Below are positions 1 to 10,100 of a stretch of 64,000 bases of DNA, in pieces. Numbering within the stretch: position 1 is the first letter of the stretch; each line of letters starts with the position of its first letter. The stretch lies in the NCBI RefSeq assembly GCF_014645795.1, contig NZ_BMMK01000008.1:145306-209305 (forward strand), read 5' to 3'. This DNA is from Longimycelium tulufanense. GTDB lineage: Bacteria > Actinomycetota > Actinomycetes > Mycobacteriales > Pseudonocardiaceae. Both the position numbers and the translations under genes were made by a program. Under the pieces are notes generated by a model. The model saw nothing but the letters and a program-made list of their open reading frames with translations. It was not told the DNA's origin and did no database searches.

Positions 1-220
1 TGTTCCGCCCTGGTAGCGGAAGTGGGATAACGTGAAGGTAAAGCTGTGACCAAGGAAACTTACCCATCTTGCGGTAGTCGGGAACTTGATGATTCGTCCG
101 CGATGGGGTAATTTAGCTGTGACGTTCACGGGAAAGCGCCGTTAACCGGGTTGCCCATGCCGCCCCTTCCCGCAATTCTTGCCGTCGAGGGCAGTGATAT
201 TTCATCGCCGGGGAGCCTGG
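1..220 (+). promoter_or_regulatory. Leader region of the PUFA-like lipid operon
   Basis: No gene is visible. The 9-mer AGCTGTGAC occurs twice (42-50 and 115-123), 73 bases apart in the same orientation, which could be a regulator half-site. The stretch is less GC-rich than the coding sequence that follows, as expected of a promoter region. A GGGAG ribosome-binding site lies about six bases before the ATG at 221. I cannot place -35 and -10 boxes with confidence. Confidence 0.35.
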
Positions 221-3200
221 ATGACCGACTCGCCAGTGGCCGACGCCGTGCTGGGCGTCAGCCCGTTCGGAGAGCCCAACGCAAGACTCGTCGCCGCGGT
301 CGGCCGTGCCGGTGGGCTGGGCGTGCTCGACCTCGGTCGCGGCGACCGCCGGAGCAGGGAGGCGCTGGCCCGTGCCGGCCGGTGGTCACCGGTCCCGTTC
401 GGGGTCCGGGTGGCCGCGGGCTGTGCACTCGAACCGGCGGACCTGTCCCGGGCCGACGACCTGCACGGCCGGGTGACCACCGTCCTGCTCGGTGCCGGGA
501 CGCCGTGGCGGGTGGCGGATCTCCAGCCGCACTACCGGGTCCTCGTCGAGGTGACCAGCCACGACGAGGCGGCCCGCGCGGTGCGCGACGGGGCGGACGG
601 CCTCGTCGCCCGCGGCAACGAGTGCGGTGGCCGCGTCGGTGAGCTGAGCACCTTCGTGCTGCTCCAGCAGCTCGTGGCGGCACGGGACGTGGACGTGCCC
701 GTGTGGGCGGCGGGTGGTATCGGCCCGCGTACCGCGGCCGCGGCCGTCGTCGGTGGCGCCGCCGGTGTGGTGCTGGACACCCAGCTCGCCCTGCTGGCCG
801 AGTCCGACCTACCCGGGGACGTCGCCGCGGTGATCCGTGGCATGGACGGCTCGGAGACCACCGTGGTGGCCGGGTACCGGGTGCTGACCCGGCGCGGGCC
901 GGACGCGACGAAGCCCGTGGCCGACGGCGAGATCGTCGACCGGCTCGGCGCCCGCGACCTCCGTACCCAGCTGGTGCCCGTCGGCCAGGACGGCTTCCTT
1001 GCCGACCGGTTCGCCCGGCGGTGGGGCGACGCCGCCACCGCGGTGCGCGCGGTGATCAGCGCCATCCAGGACACCGTGCGCGACGACCGGGCCGCGGCGG
1101 CGCTCCGCCCCGGTTCGCCGATGAGCCGCGCCCTGGGCACCCGGTTCCCGGTCGTGCAGGGACCGATGACCAGGGTCAGCGACCAGCCGCCGTTCGCCGA
1201 CGCCGTGGCCGCCGACGGCGGGCTGCCGTTCCTCGCGCTGGCGCTGGCCAACCGCGATCAGACCCGGGCGATGCTGGAACAGACCAGCGCACGGCTTCGG
1301 GACCGGCCGTGGGGCGTGGGCGTGCTGGGCTTCGCCCCCGAGGAGATCCGCGCCGGCCAGCTCGAGGTCATCCACGACGTGCGGCCGCCGTTCGCGATCA
1401 TCGCGGGCGGCCGGCCCAGCCAGGCGGATGCGCTGGAGCAGGAGGGCATCGAGACCTTCCTGCACGTGCCGTCGGCCCGGTTGCTCGCCCAGTTCCTGGA
1501 GTCCGGCGCCCGCAAGTTCGTGTTCGAGGGTGCCGAGTGCGGCGGCCACGTCGGCCCGCGCAACAGCTTCCCGTTGTGGGAGGCGCAGATCGAGGTGCTC
1601 ACCGAGTACCTTGACCGGGTCGGTGACCGCGCGGAAAGATCACCCGCCGACGAACTGCGAGTGCTGTTCGCCGGCGGTATCCACGACGAGCGTTCCGCGG
1701 CGATGGTGGCCGCCCTCGCCGCGCCACTGGCCGAGCGCGGCGTCGCCGTCGGTGTGTTGATGGGCACCGCCTACCTGTTCACCGAGCAGGCCGTCGAGTG
1801 CGGCGCCATCCAGCCGTTGTTCCAGGAACGCGTGGTGACCGCGCGCGAGACCGAGTTGCTGGAGACCGCACCCGGTCACGCCACCCGGTGCGTGCGCAGC
1901 TCCTTCACCGAGAGCTTTCGGGCGGTCAAGGACGAGCTGCGCGAACGCGGGGTGTCCGAGCGGGAGGCATGGCAGACCCTGGAGGGCCTCAACCTCGGCA
2001 AGCTGCGCCTGGCCAGCAAGGGGGTCGAGCGGGTCGGTCCGGACCTGGTCCAGGCCGACCGGGACCGGCAGGACGCCGAGGGCATGTTCATGGCCGGCGA
2101 GGTCGCGGTCCTGCGGTCCGGGGTGACCACCATCGGCGCACTGCACGAGACCGTCAGCACGGCGGCCGCGGACTTCCTCACCGCGCGCGCCGCCCGCCTG
2201 CGCGCCGAGTTCGGCCTGACCGACGTGACCGTGGTCGAGCCCTCCGAGCCGGAGCCACTGGACATCGCCGTCGTGGGAATGTCCTGCATGTTCCCGGACG
2301 CTCCCGATCTGGCCAGCTTCTGGCGGAACGTGGTCGGCGGGGCCGACGCGGTCCGTGAGGTGCCAGCGGAGCGTTGGGACACCACGATCTACTACTCGCC
2401 CGAGGGCGGTTCCGGCGGGAGCGTGTCCAAGTGGGGCGGGTTCCTCCCGGACATCCCGTTCGACGCGCTGCGGTACGGCATCCCGCCGACGACGCTGAGT
2501 GCCATCGAGCCGGTCCAGCTGCTGGCGCTGGAGGCCGCGTGGCGGGCGCTGGTGAACGCCGGCTACGGCGAGCGGGAGTTCAACCGGCAACGCACCTCGG
2601 TGGTGTTCGGCGCCGAGTCGGGTAGCGACCTCGGCAGCGCCCTGGCGTTGCGGGGCGCGCTGCCGGCCTACCTCGGCGAGGTGCCCGCCGCACTGGGCGA
2701 GCAGCTGCCCGAGCTGACCGAGGACACCTTCCCCGGGATGCTGGCCAACGTCATCTCCGGCCGGATCGCCAACCGGCTCGACCTTGGTGGCGCCAACTAC
2801 ACGGTGGACGCCGCCTGCGCGTCCTCGCTGGCCGCCCTCGACGTGGCGTGCAAGGAGCTGGTGAACGGTACCAGCGAGATGGTGCTGTGCGGCGGTGCGG
2901 ACCTGCACAACGGAATCCAGGACTACCTGCTCTTCACCTCGGTGCACGCGTTGTCGCCGACCGGGCGGTGCCGCACGTTCGACAACTCGGCGGACGGCAT
3001 CGTGCTCGGCGAGGGCGTGGCGTGCGTCGTGCTCAAGCGGTTGGCCGACGCCGAACGGGACGGCGACAAGATCTACGCGGTGATCAAGGGCGTGGGTCGG
3101 TCCAGCGACGGCAAGGCGCTCGGCCTCACCGCACCGCGGCCCGCGGGCCAGCGGCTCGCGCTGGAACGCGCCTACCGCAACGCCGCCATCTCGCCCGCAC

Positions 3201-6200
3201 AGGTGGGAATGGTCGAGGCGCACGGCACCGGGACGGTTGTCGGTGACCGCACCGAGTTGACCGTGCTCGGCGAGATGTTCAGCGAATCCGGGGCCGAGCC
3301 CGCCAGCTGCGCCGTGGGGTCGGTGAAATCGCAGATCGGACACACCAAGTGCGCGGCGGGACTGGCCGGCCTGATCAAGGTGGTGCTGGCGCTGTACACC
3401 GGGGTCCGGCCGCCCACCCTGCACGTCACCAAGCCCAACCCCGCCTGGGACGCCGAGTCCAGCCCCTTCACCTTCTCCACGGTCGCGCGACCGTGGGCGA
3501 CCCCGGTGGCGGAACGGATCGCCGGCGTCAGCGCGTTCGGCTTCGGCGGCACCAACTTCCACGTCGTCGTGCAGGGCTACGACGACGGTCCCCCGCCGGC
3601 GCACGGGCTCGACGAGTGGCCGGCCGAGCTGTTCACCTTCCGCGGCGCCGACCACGAGGCCGCGCTGCGCGAGGTCGAACGGTTGGTCAAGCTGGCCGGC
3701 GAGAACGGGCGGTGGCGGCTGCGCGACCTCGCGTTCGCCGCGGCACGTCGTGCCGAGTCCCGGGACCTTCCGGTGCAGATCGCGGTCGTGGCCGACGACG
3801 AGGACCAACTGCGTACCCTGCTGCAGCGTGCGCTGGCCGGCGAGGACGATCCGGCCGCGGGCCTGTTCCGCGCCGAACCGGCCACCGACGACACGGATGC
3901 CGGCAAGGTGGCGTTCCTGTTCCCCGGCCAGGGAAGCCAGGAACCGGGGATGCTTGCCGACCTGTTCGTCGCCTTCCCCGAGTTGCAACGTTATCTCCAG
4001 CTCGGTAGCAGGTGGGCCGACGTGATCTACCCGCCGACGGCCTTCGACGCGGACGCCGCACGGGAACAGCAGGAACGGCTCACCGACACGCGAGTTGCCC
4101 AACCGGCGCTGGGGATCGTCGGCCTGGCCTCCTACGAGCTACTCGCGAAGGCCGGTGTGCGGCCGGACATGATGGCCGGCCACAGCTACGGCGAGCTGGT
4201 TGCGTTGTGTGCGGCCGGCGCGTTCGACCCGCCCGCCCTGCTGGACCTGAGCGAGGCCCGGGCGGAGGCGATCCTGTCCGCCTCCGGTGACGATCCGGGT
4301 GCGATGGCCGCGGTGTCCGCCGAGGCCGGGCCGGTCGTGGCGGCCCTGGCCGAGGCCGGGCTCGCCGAGCAGGTCGTTCCCGCCAACATGAACTCCCCGA
4401 AGCAGACCGTGATCTCCGGACCAACCCCGGCGATCGAAGAGGCCGTGGAGCGGTTGCGCGCGGCCGGCCTGGGGGCCAAGCGGATCAAGGTCGCCTGCGC
4501 GTTCCACAGCCCGCAGCTCGCCCAGGCCGGTCCCCGCTTCGCCGAGGCCCTGGCCGCACAGCCGGTGCACCGCCCGGAGATTTCGGTGTGGTCGAACGGC
4601 AGCGCGGCCCGTTATCGCGAGGAACCGGACCAGATACGGGCCGAGCTGGTGGCACAGATCAGCTCCCCGGTACGGTTCGTCGACGAGATCGAGGCGATGT
4701 ACCAGGCCGGCGCGCGGGTGTTCGTCGAGGCCGGCCCGGGTTCCACGCTGACCCGGCTGGTGTCGGCGATCCTCGTCGACCGTCCACATAAGACGGTCAC
4801 CTGCGCGGCCGGCCGGGACAAGGGGCTGCGCGGCTTCCTCCTGGCGCTCGCGCAACTGGCCACGGCCGGGGTGCGCATCCACACCAGCTGGCTCTTCCAG
4901 GGCCGGGACGCGGTCGACGCGTACCAGGAAGCGCCGGTGGAGCAACCCAGGTGGGTTGTCAACGGCCAGCTGGTTCGGACCGTCAACGGCGATCCACTCC
5001 CCAACGCCTACACCCCGCCGCGACGGGTCACCCTGGAAGGAGTCCTGGTGCAGGCCAACGGCAGCTCCCACGGCGTCACCGACCGAGAAGAACTCGTCGC
5101 ACAGTTCCTGCAGGCCAGTCGGGAGATGGTGGCCGCGCAACGGGACGTGTTGCTCAGCTACCTCGGCGGGGTCCCCGCACCGGCCACCCTGCCCACGCCG
5201 GTGCAGGTGTCCCAGCAACTGCCGGCGATCACGTCGCCGACCGACCAGCTCCTCGCGCCGGAACCGGCGGCGAGCACCGCGGAGCAGCCCACCGCGGAGC
5301 AGCCCACCGCCAAGCCCGCGGAACGCGCGCAACTGTCCGAACAGGACCTGCTGGACGCGGTCCTCGGGATCATCAGCGAGCGCACCGGTTATCCGGTGGA
5401 CATGATCGAGCCGGACCTGGACCTGGAGGCCGACCTCAGCATCGACTCGATCAAGCGGGCCGAGATCGTTGGCGAGCTGGCGACCAAGCTCGGCGGCCCC
5501 GCGGACGGCGCGGTCGAGATCGACGACACCGAGCTGGAGGAGCTGGCCAAGACCCGTACCGCCGCCAGCATCGTCGAGTGGCTGGTGAACCGCCTGTTGG
5601 CGGGCGGCGACAGCCCCACCGCCGACGCCGCGGACGCTGCCGGAACGCCCGCCGGAACGGATGCGCCGGTGGCAGAGCCCACGAAGGAGCCCGCGCTCAA
5701 GGCGGTGGCACCGCAGCGGTTGGTGTTGCGCGAGGTGACGCTGCCCGAGACCACTCCCGCAGAGCAGGCGGACCACCTGCGCGGCAAGCGATTCGTTGTG
5801 CTGGGGGAGGGCACCGACCTGGCGACCCGCCTGGCGGAGAAGCTCGCGGAGCACGGGGCGGAAGTTGTCGTCTGCGACGCCTCCCACGAGATCGGTGAGC
5901 CGGACGGCACCGTGGACGGCGTCCTCCATCTCGCCGCACTGTCCGAGTCGGACGTTCCGGTGCTGCCGGACTCCTTCCCCGCCTTCCGGGCCGCCCTGCT
6001 GGCCAAGCCGCGGTGGCTGGTCGGTATCCGGGCGGTGGCCGGGTCCGGTCACCACGAGCGGGGCGTGGGCATGGCCGGCCTGTTCCGCACGATCTCCCGC
6101 GAGCACCCGGACATCCGCGCGCGGCTGGTGGAGGTCGACCCCGCCCGACCCGCGGTGGACCTGGCCTCCGACGTCCTCGCCGAACTGCTGGCCCCCGACG

Positions 6201-7180
6201 AGGCCCCGGTCGTCTCGCGGGCCGGCGGCCCCCGGGTGGGGCTGGAGCTGGTGCGGACCGACCTCGGCTCGCTGGCCACCAACGGGGCCGGCCCGGCCGG
6301 CGAGGGTGCGGCCGAGGCCGACGCCCTCGGCCTGGACCGGGACTCGGTGGTGTTGCTGGTCGGTGGGGCGCGGGGGATCACCGCCCGGTTCGCGGCCACG
6401 CTCGCCGCGGCCAGCCGGTGCCGGATCGAGCTGGTGGGACGCACCCCGCTGCCCGCGGAGCCCGCGGACCCGGCCATCGCGGCCGCGACCGACGCCACGG
6501 CGCTGCGGGCCGCGCTGGTCGCCCAGGGCCTGCGCTCGCCCGCCGAGATCGAGCAGGCGGTCGGCCGCATCCTCGCCCAGCGCGAGGTGACGGCGACCCT
6601 CGCCGAACTTCACGAGCTGGGCAGCCAGGCCCGTTACCAGGCCGTCGACGTCCGCGACCCGGAGACGGTGCACAAGCTCGTCAAGGAGGTGCACGCCGAG
6701 CACGGCCGCCTCGACGGCATCGTCTACGCCGCCGGCGTCATCGAGGACAGGCTGGCCGTGGAGAAGCAGCCGGAGTCCTTCCGCCGGGTCTTCGACACCA
6801 AGGTCTCCGGCGCGCGCGAGCTGCTCGGCGCCGTCGCGGAGCTGCCCGACGCGCCGCGGTTCGCCGTGTTGTTCGGCAGCATCGCGGCGGTGCTCGGCAA
6901 CCGCGGGCAGATCGACTACGCCGCGGCCAACGACGCGTTGCAGAGCCTGGGCGCGCAGTGGGCGGCCCGCACCGGGGGCCGCGGGCTCACCGTCCACTGG
7001 GGACCGTGGGCCCCGGTCGGTGTGCACGGCGGCATGGTGAGCCCGGAGCTCGGTCGCGAGTACGCCCGCCGCGGCGTGGAGCTGATCGACCCGGAGGAAG
7101 GGACGCTGGCGCTGCTCCGCGAGCTGGCCTGGGGAGAGCACACCGTCGACTCGGTCGTCTACGCAGCCCCTGGCTGGTGA
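221..7180 (+). CDS. PUFA-synthase-like type I PKS, NPD-NPD-KS-AT-ACP-KR
   Basis: A multidomain iterative lipid synthase of about 2319 residues. Residues 1 to about 650 form two TIM-barrel lobes of the nitronate monooxygenase/PfaD enoyl-reductase type; both carry an ECGG motif and an AGGI motif. A ketosynthase follows from about 681, with DAACASS (active Cys866), EAHGTGT and the IGHT lysine/histidine motif. The acyltransferase has GQGSQ and GHSYGE (Ser1322). A single ACP carries the PUFA-type DSIKRAEI motif (phosphopantetheine Ser1743). A C-terminal ketoreductase starts near 2046 (GGARGIT). The ATG at 221 is chosen for its GGGAG site; an upstream in-frame start at 179 lacks one. In PUFA systems the enoyl reductase (PfaD) is separate and ACPs are tandem, so the PfaD-PfaA-like fusion with one ACP is notable. 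The dehydratase and PPTase are in the next gene, overlapping by one base. Product unknown; a reduced or partly unsaturated acyl chain is inferred. Confidence 0.9.
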   Translation: MTDSPVADAVLGVSPFGEPNARLVAAVGRAGGLGVLDLGRGDRRSREALARAGRWSPVPFGVRVAAGCALEPADLSRADDLHGRVTTVLLGAGTPWRVADLQPHYRVLVEVTSHDEAARAVRDGADGLVARGNECGGRVGELSTFVLLQQLVAARDVDVPVWAAGGIGPRTAAAAVVGGAAGVVLDTQLALLAESDLPGDVAAVIRGMDGSETTVVAGYRVLTRRGPDATKPVADGEIVDRLGARDLRTQLVPVGQDGFLADRFARRWGDAATAVRAVISAIQDTVRDDRAAAALRPGSPMSRALGTRFPVVQGPMTRVSDQPPFADAVAADGGLPFLALALANRDQTRAMLEQTSARLRDRPWGVGVLGFAPEEIRAGQLEVIHDVRPPFAIIAGGRPSQADALEQEGIETFLHVPSARLLAQFLESGARKFVFEGAECGGHVGPRNSFPLWEAQIEVLTEYLDRVGDRAERSPADELRVLFAGGIHDERSAAMVAALAAPLAERGVAVGVLMGTAYLFTEQAVECGAIQPLFQERVVTARETELLETAPGHATRCVRSSFTESFRAVKDELRERGVSEREAWQTLEGLNLGKLRLASKGVERVGPDLVQADRDRQDAEGMFMAGEVAVLRSGVTTIGALHETVSTAAADFLTARAARLRAEFGLTDVTVVEPSEPEPLDIAVVGMSCMFPDAPDLASFWRNVVGGADAVREVPAERWDTTIYYSPEGGSGGSVSKWGGFLPDIPFDALRYGIPPTTLSAIEPVQLLALEAAWRALVNAGYGEREFNRQRTSVVFGAESGSDLGSALALRGALPAYLGEVPAALGEQLPELTEDTFPGMLANVISGRIANRLDLGGANYTVDAACASSLAALDVACKELVNGTSEMVLCGGADLHNGIQDYLLFTSVHALSPTGRCRTFDNSADGIVLGEGVACVVLKRLADAERDGDKIYAVIKGVGRSSDGKALGLTAPRPAGQRLALERAYRNAAISPAQVGMVEAHGTGTVVGDRTELTVLGEMFSESGAEPASCAVGSVKSQIGHTKCAAGLAGLIKVVLALYTGVRPPTLHVTKPNPAWDAESSPFTFSTVARPWATPVAERIAGVSAFGFGGTNFHVVVQGYDDGPPPAHGLDEWPAELFTFRGADHEAALREVERLVKLAGENGRWRLRDLAFAAARRAESRDLPVQIAVVADDEDQLRTLLQRALAGEDDPAAGLFRAEPATDDTDAGKVAFLFPGQGSQEPGMLADLFVAFPELQRYLQLGSRWADVIYPPTAFDADAAREQQERLTDTRVAQPALGIVGLASYELLAKAGVRPDMMAGHSYGELVALCAAGAFDPPALLDLSEARAEAILSASGDDPGAMAAVSAEAGPVVAALAEAGLAEQVVPANMNSPKQTVISGPTPAIEEAVERLRAAGLGAKRIKVACAFHSPQLAQAGPRFAEALAAQPVHRPEISVWSNGSAARYREEPDQIRAELVAQISSPVRFVDEIEAMYQAGARVFVEAGPGSTLTRLVSAILVDRPHKTVTCAAGRDKGLRGFLLALAQLATAGVRIHTSWLFQGRDAVDAYQEAPVEQPRWVVNGQLVRTVNGDPLPNAYTPPRRVTLEGVLVQANGSSHGVTDREELVAQFLQASREMVAAQRDVLLSYLGGVPAPATLPTPVQVSQQLPAITSPTDQLLAPEPAASTAEQPTAEQPTAKPAERAQLSEQDLLDAVLGIISERTGYPVDMIEPDLDLEADLSIDSIKRAEIVGELATKLGGPADGAVEIDDTELEELAKTRTAASIVEWLVNRLLAGGDSPTADAADAAGTPAGTDAPVAEPTKEPALKAVAPQRLVLREVTLPETTPAEQADHLRGKRFVVLGEGTDLATRLAEKLAEHGAEVVVCDASHEIGEPDGTVDGVLHLAALSESDVPVLPDSFPAFRAALLAKPRWLVGIRAVAGSGHHERGVGMAGLFRTISREHPDIRARLVEVDPARPAVDLASDVLAELLAPDEAPVVSRAGGPRVGLELVRTDLGSLATNGAGPAGEGAAEADALGLDRDSVVLLVGGARGITARFAATLAAASRCRIELVGRTPLPAEPADPAIAAATDATALRAALVAQGLRSPAEIEQAVGRILAQREVTATLAELHELGSQARYQAVDVRDPETVHKLVKEVHAEHGRLDGIVYAAGVIEDRLAVEKQPESFRRVFDTKVSGARELLGAVAELPDAPRFAVLFGSIAAVLGNRGQIDYAAANDALQSLGAQWAARTGGRGLTVHWGPWAPVGVHGGMVSPELGREYARRGVELIDPEEGTLALLRELAWGEHTVDSVVYAAPGW

Positions 7181-10100
7181 TGCCCATGGAGCCGAACACG
7201 CCCGTTGCGATCGTCGGGATGGCGGTGATCCTGCCCGGCGCCGGAGACCTGCAGACCTACTGGCACAACCTGGTCAACGGCGTCGACGCGATCACCCAGG
7301 TGCCCGACAACCGGTGGGACCCGGTCTTCTACCGACCGGAGGCGGCGCAGGGCCCGGCCCGGGCGCACGAGATCTACTGCCGGCGCGGTGGGTTCGTGGA
7401 CGAGTTCGCCGAGATCGACGTGACCCAGTTCGGGATCATGCCGGCCTCGATCCCCGGCACCGAACCCGACCAGTTCCTGGCGTTGAAGGTGGCCGCGGAC
7501 GCCATCACCGACGCCGGTGGCGCGGACCGGCTGCCCACCGACCGGGACCGGATCGGCGTCATCCTCGGCCGGGGTGGGTACATGGTCGCCGGCCAGGCCC
7601 GGCTGGCCCAACGGGTCAGCACCGCCGCGCAGCTGGTGCGCACGCTGGGCCAGCTGCTGCCGGAACTGACCCCGGAACAGCTGGAACGGGTGCGCGCCGC
7701 CTACGCCGACCACCTGGGGCCCGAGCACCCGGAGTCGGCGATCGGCCTGGTGCCCAACCTGACCGCCTCCCGGATCGCCAACCGGCTCGACCTGCGCGGC
7801 CCCGCCTACACGGTGGACGCGGCCTGTGCCTCCTCACTGGTGGCGGTCGAGCACGCCGTGCGCGAGCTGGCCAGCGGACACTGCGACGTGGTGCTGGCCG
7901 GCGGGGTACACCACTGCCACGACATCTCGTTCTGGAGCGTCTTCTCCCAGCTGCGCGCGCTGTCCCCGACCGAGGCCATCCGTCCCTTCGACCGCAGGGC
8001 TGACGGAGTGCTGATCGGTGAGGGCACCGGGGTGGTGCTGCTGAAGCGGTTGGCCGACGCCGAGCGGGACGGTGACCGGATCTACGCCGTCATCCGCGGC
8101 ACCGGCGTCGCCAGCGACGGACGGGCCGCCAGCCTGTTCAACCCCGACCCGGGTGGACAGGAGCGGGCGGTCCGGCAGGCATGGCGGATGGCCGGCCTGG
8201 ACCCCACCGCGCCGGACGCGCTCGGGCTGCTGGAAGCGCACGGAACCGCCACCCCCGCCGGTGACGCCGCCGAGCTGTCCACCGTGGCCGCGGTCTTCGG
8301 CCCGGACCAGGGTGATGGTGCGCGCAACGGTGCTCGACCGATCATCGGCTCGGTGAAGTCGATGATCGGGCACGCCATGCCGGCCGCCGGGGTGGCCGGG
8401 CTGGTCAAGGCGGCGCTGGCCGTCTACCACGGCACGCTCCTGCCCACCCTGCACTGCGACGACCCGCACCCGACGCTGGCCCGGACCCGGTTCCGGCCCA
8501 TCACCAGGGCCGAGCCGTGGGAGACCGACGGGCAGCGGGTCCGCCGTGCCGGGGTCAACGCCTTCGGCTTCGGCGGAATCAATGCGCACGTCATCCTCGA
8601 ACAGGCGCCGTCCGGTCCGGCTCTGGTTCCGCCGCCGCGGGTCTCGGTCCGCGAGCCGGAGCGGGTGTTGCGCCTGACCGCCGACAGCCCGGAGCAGCTG
8701 GCGCAGCTGCTCGACGCCGACGACACCACGGTGCTCGCGGCCGGGTCCGACCGGAACCCCGAGCAACCGGGCCGAACCCGGCTCGGCGTCGTGGAGCCCA
8801 CGGCGCGGAAGCTCTCCCTGGCCAGGCGGATCGTCGGCAAGGGCCGCCCCTGGCGGGGCCGCAACGACATCTGGTTCACGCCCACCCCGCTGCTGAGCGG
8901 AGACGCCCCCGGGAAGGTGGCGTTCGTCTTCCCCGGACTGGAGGCGGAGTTCCGGCCCCGCGCTGACGACATCGTGGACCTCGTGGGGTTGCCCGACGGG
9001 TTGCACTCCTACGTCAGCCCCACCGACGATCCCATCGCGGCCGGTGACGTCACTCGGCACGCGCTCGGCGTACTGGGCCTCGGGCGCTTGCTGGACTCGG
9101 CCCTGCACCAGATGAAAATCGTGCCGGACGCAGTCGCCGGGCACAGCATCGGCGAGTGGATCGCGATGGTGACGAGCGGGCTGCTTGGTGAGGATGCCGC
9201 GACCGGGCTGCTGGATACGGTCGACCCGGACGTGCTGCATTTCCCCAGCCTGGTCTTTGCCGCCATCGGCGCACCGGCCGAGCGGGTACTGGAGGCGCTC
9301 ACCGACTGGGACGGAATCGTGCTGTCCCACGACAACGCGCCCAACCAGTCGGTCGTCTGCGGATCCGCCGAGCGGGTCGAGGAGTTCGTGCGGTGGTTCC
9401 GGGCACGCAACGTGCTCAGCCAGACCCTGCCGTTCCGGTCCGGCTTCCACACCCCGATGCTGGAGCCGTACCTGGCGCCCGCCCGGGAGTCCGCCGAACA
9501 GTTCGAGTTCCACACGCCCACCGTGCCGATCTGGTCGGGGACGACCGCCGCACCGTACCCGGATGACCATGCCGCGGTGCGTCGACTGTTCATCCGGCAC
9601 CTGCTGGAGCCGGTCCGCTTCCGCCCGTTGATCGCGGCCATGTACGACGCCGGGTTCCGGGTGTTCGTCCAGGTCGGCCTCGGGCAACTCGGCGCGCTGG
9701 TCGACGACGTCCTGCACGGGCAGGAACACCTGGCGATCTCGGCGGCCACCGCGAACCGCGACGGCCTCGCCCAGCTGAGCCGGGTTGCCACCGCGCTGTG
9801 GGTCGACGGCGGTGCCCCGGACACCGGCCTGCTGGGAGAACGACCCGTGAGCGGACGCGGCCACGCGGGCGAGCAGGCGCAGGCCAGGCAGCGGAACAAC
9901 GGACGCCGCCCGACGAAGCTGGACCTCGGCTGCACGCTGATCTCGCTGGAGGACGAGGCCCGCCAGGAACTCGCACCACTGTTCGCGGGCAAGGGGAGCG
10001 GAAGCGGTGCCGATCTGTCCACACTGGACGGCTTTGTCGACCGGTTTCCGGCTGCCGGACAACTGCAGGCACTGCTGAAGGAGACGGCCGACACCGCCGC

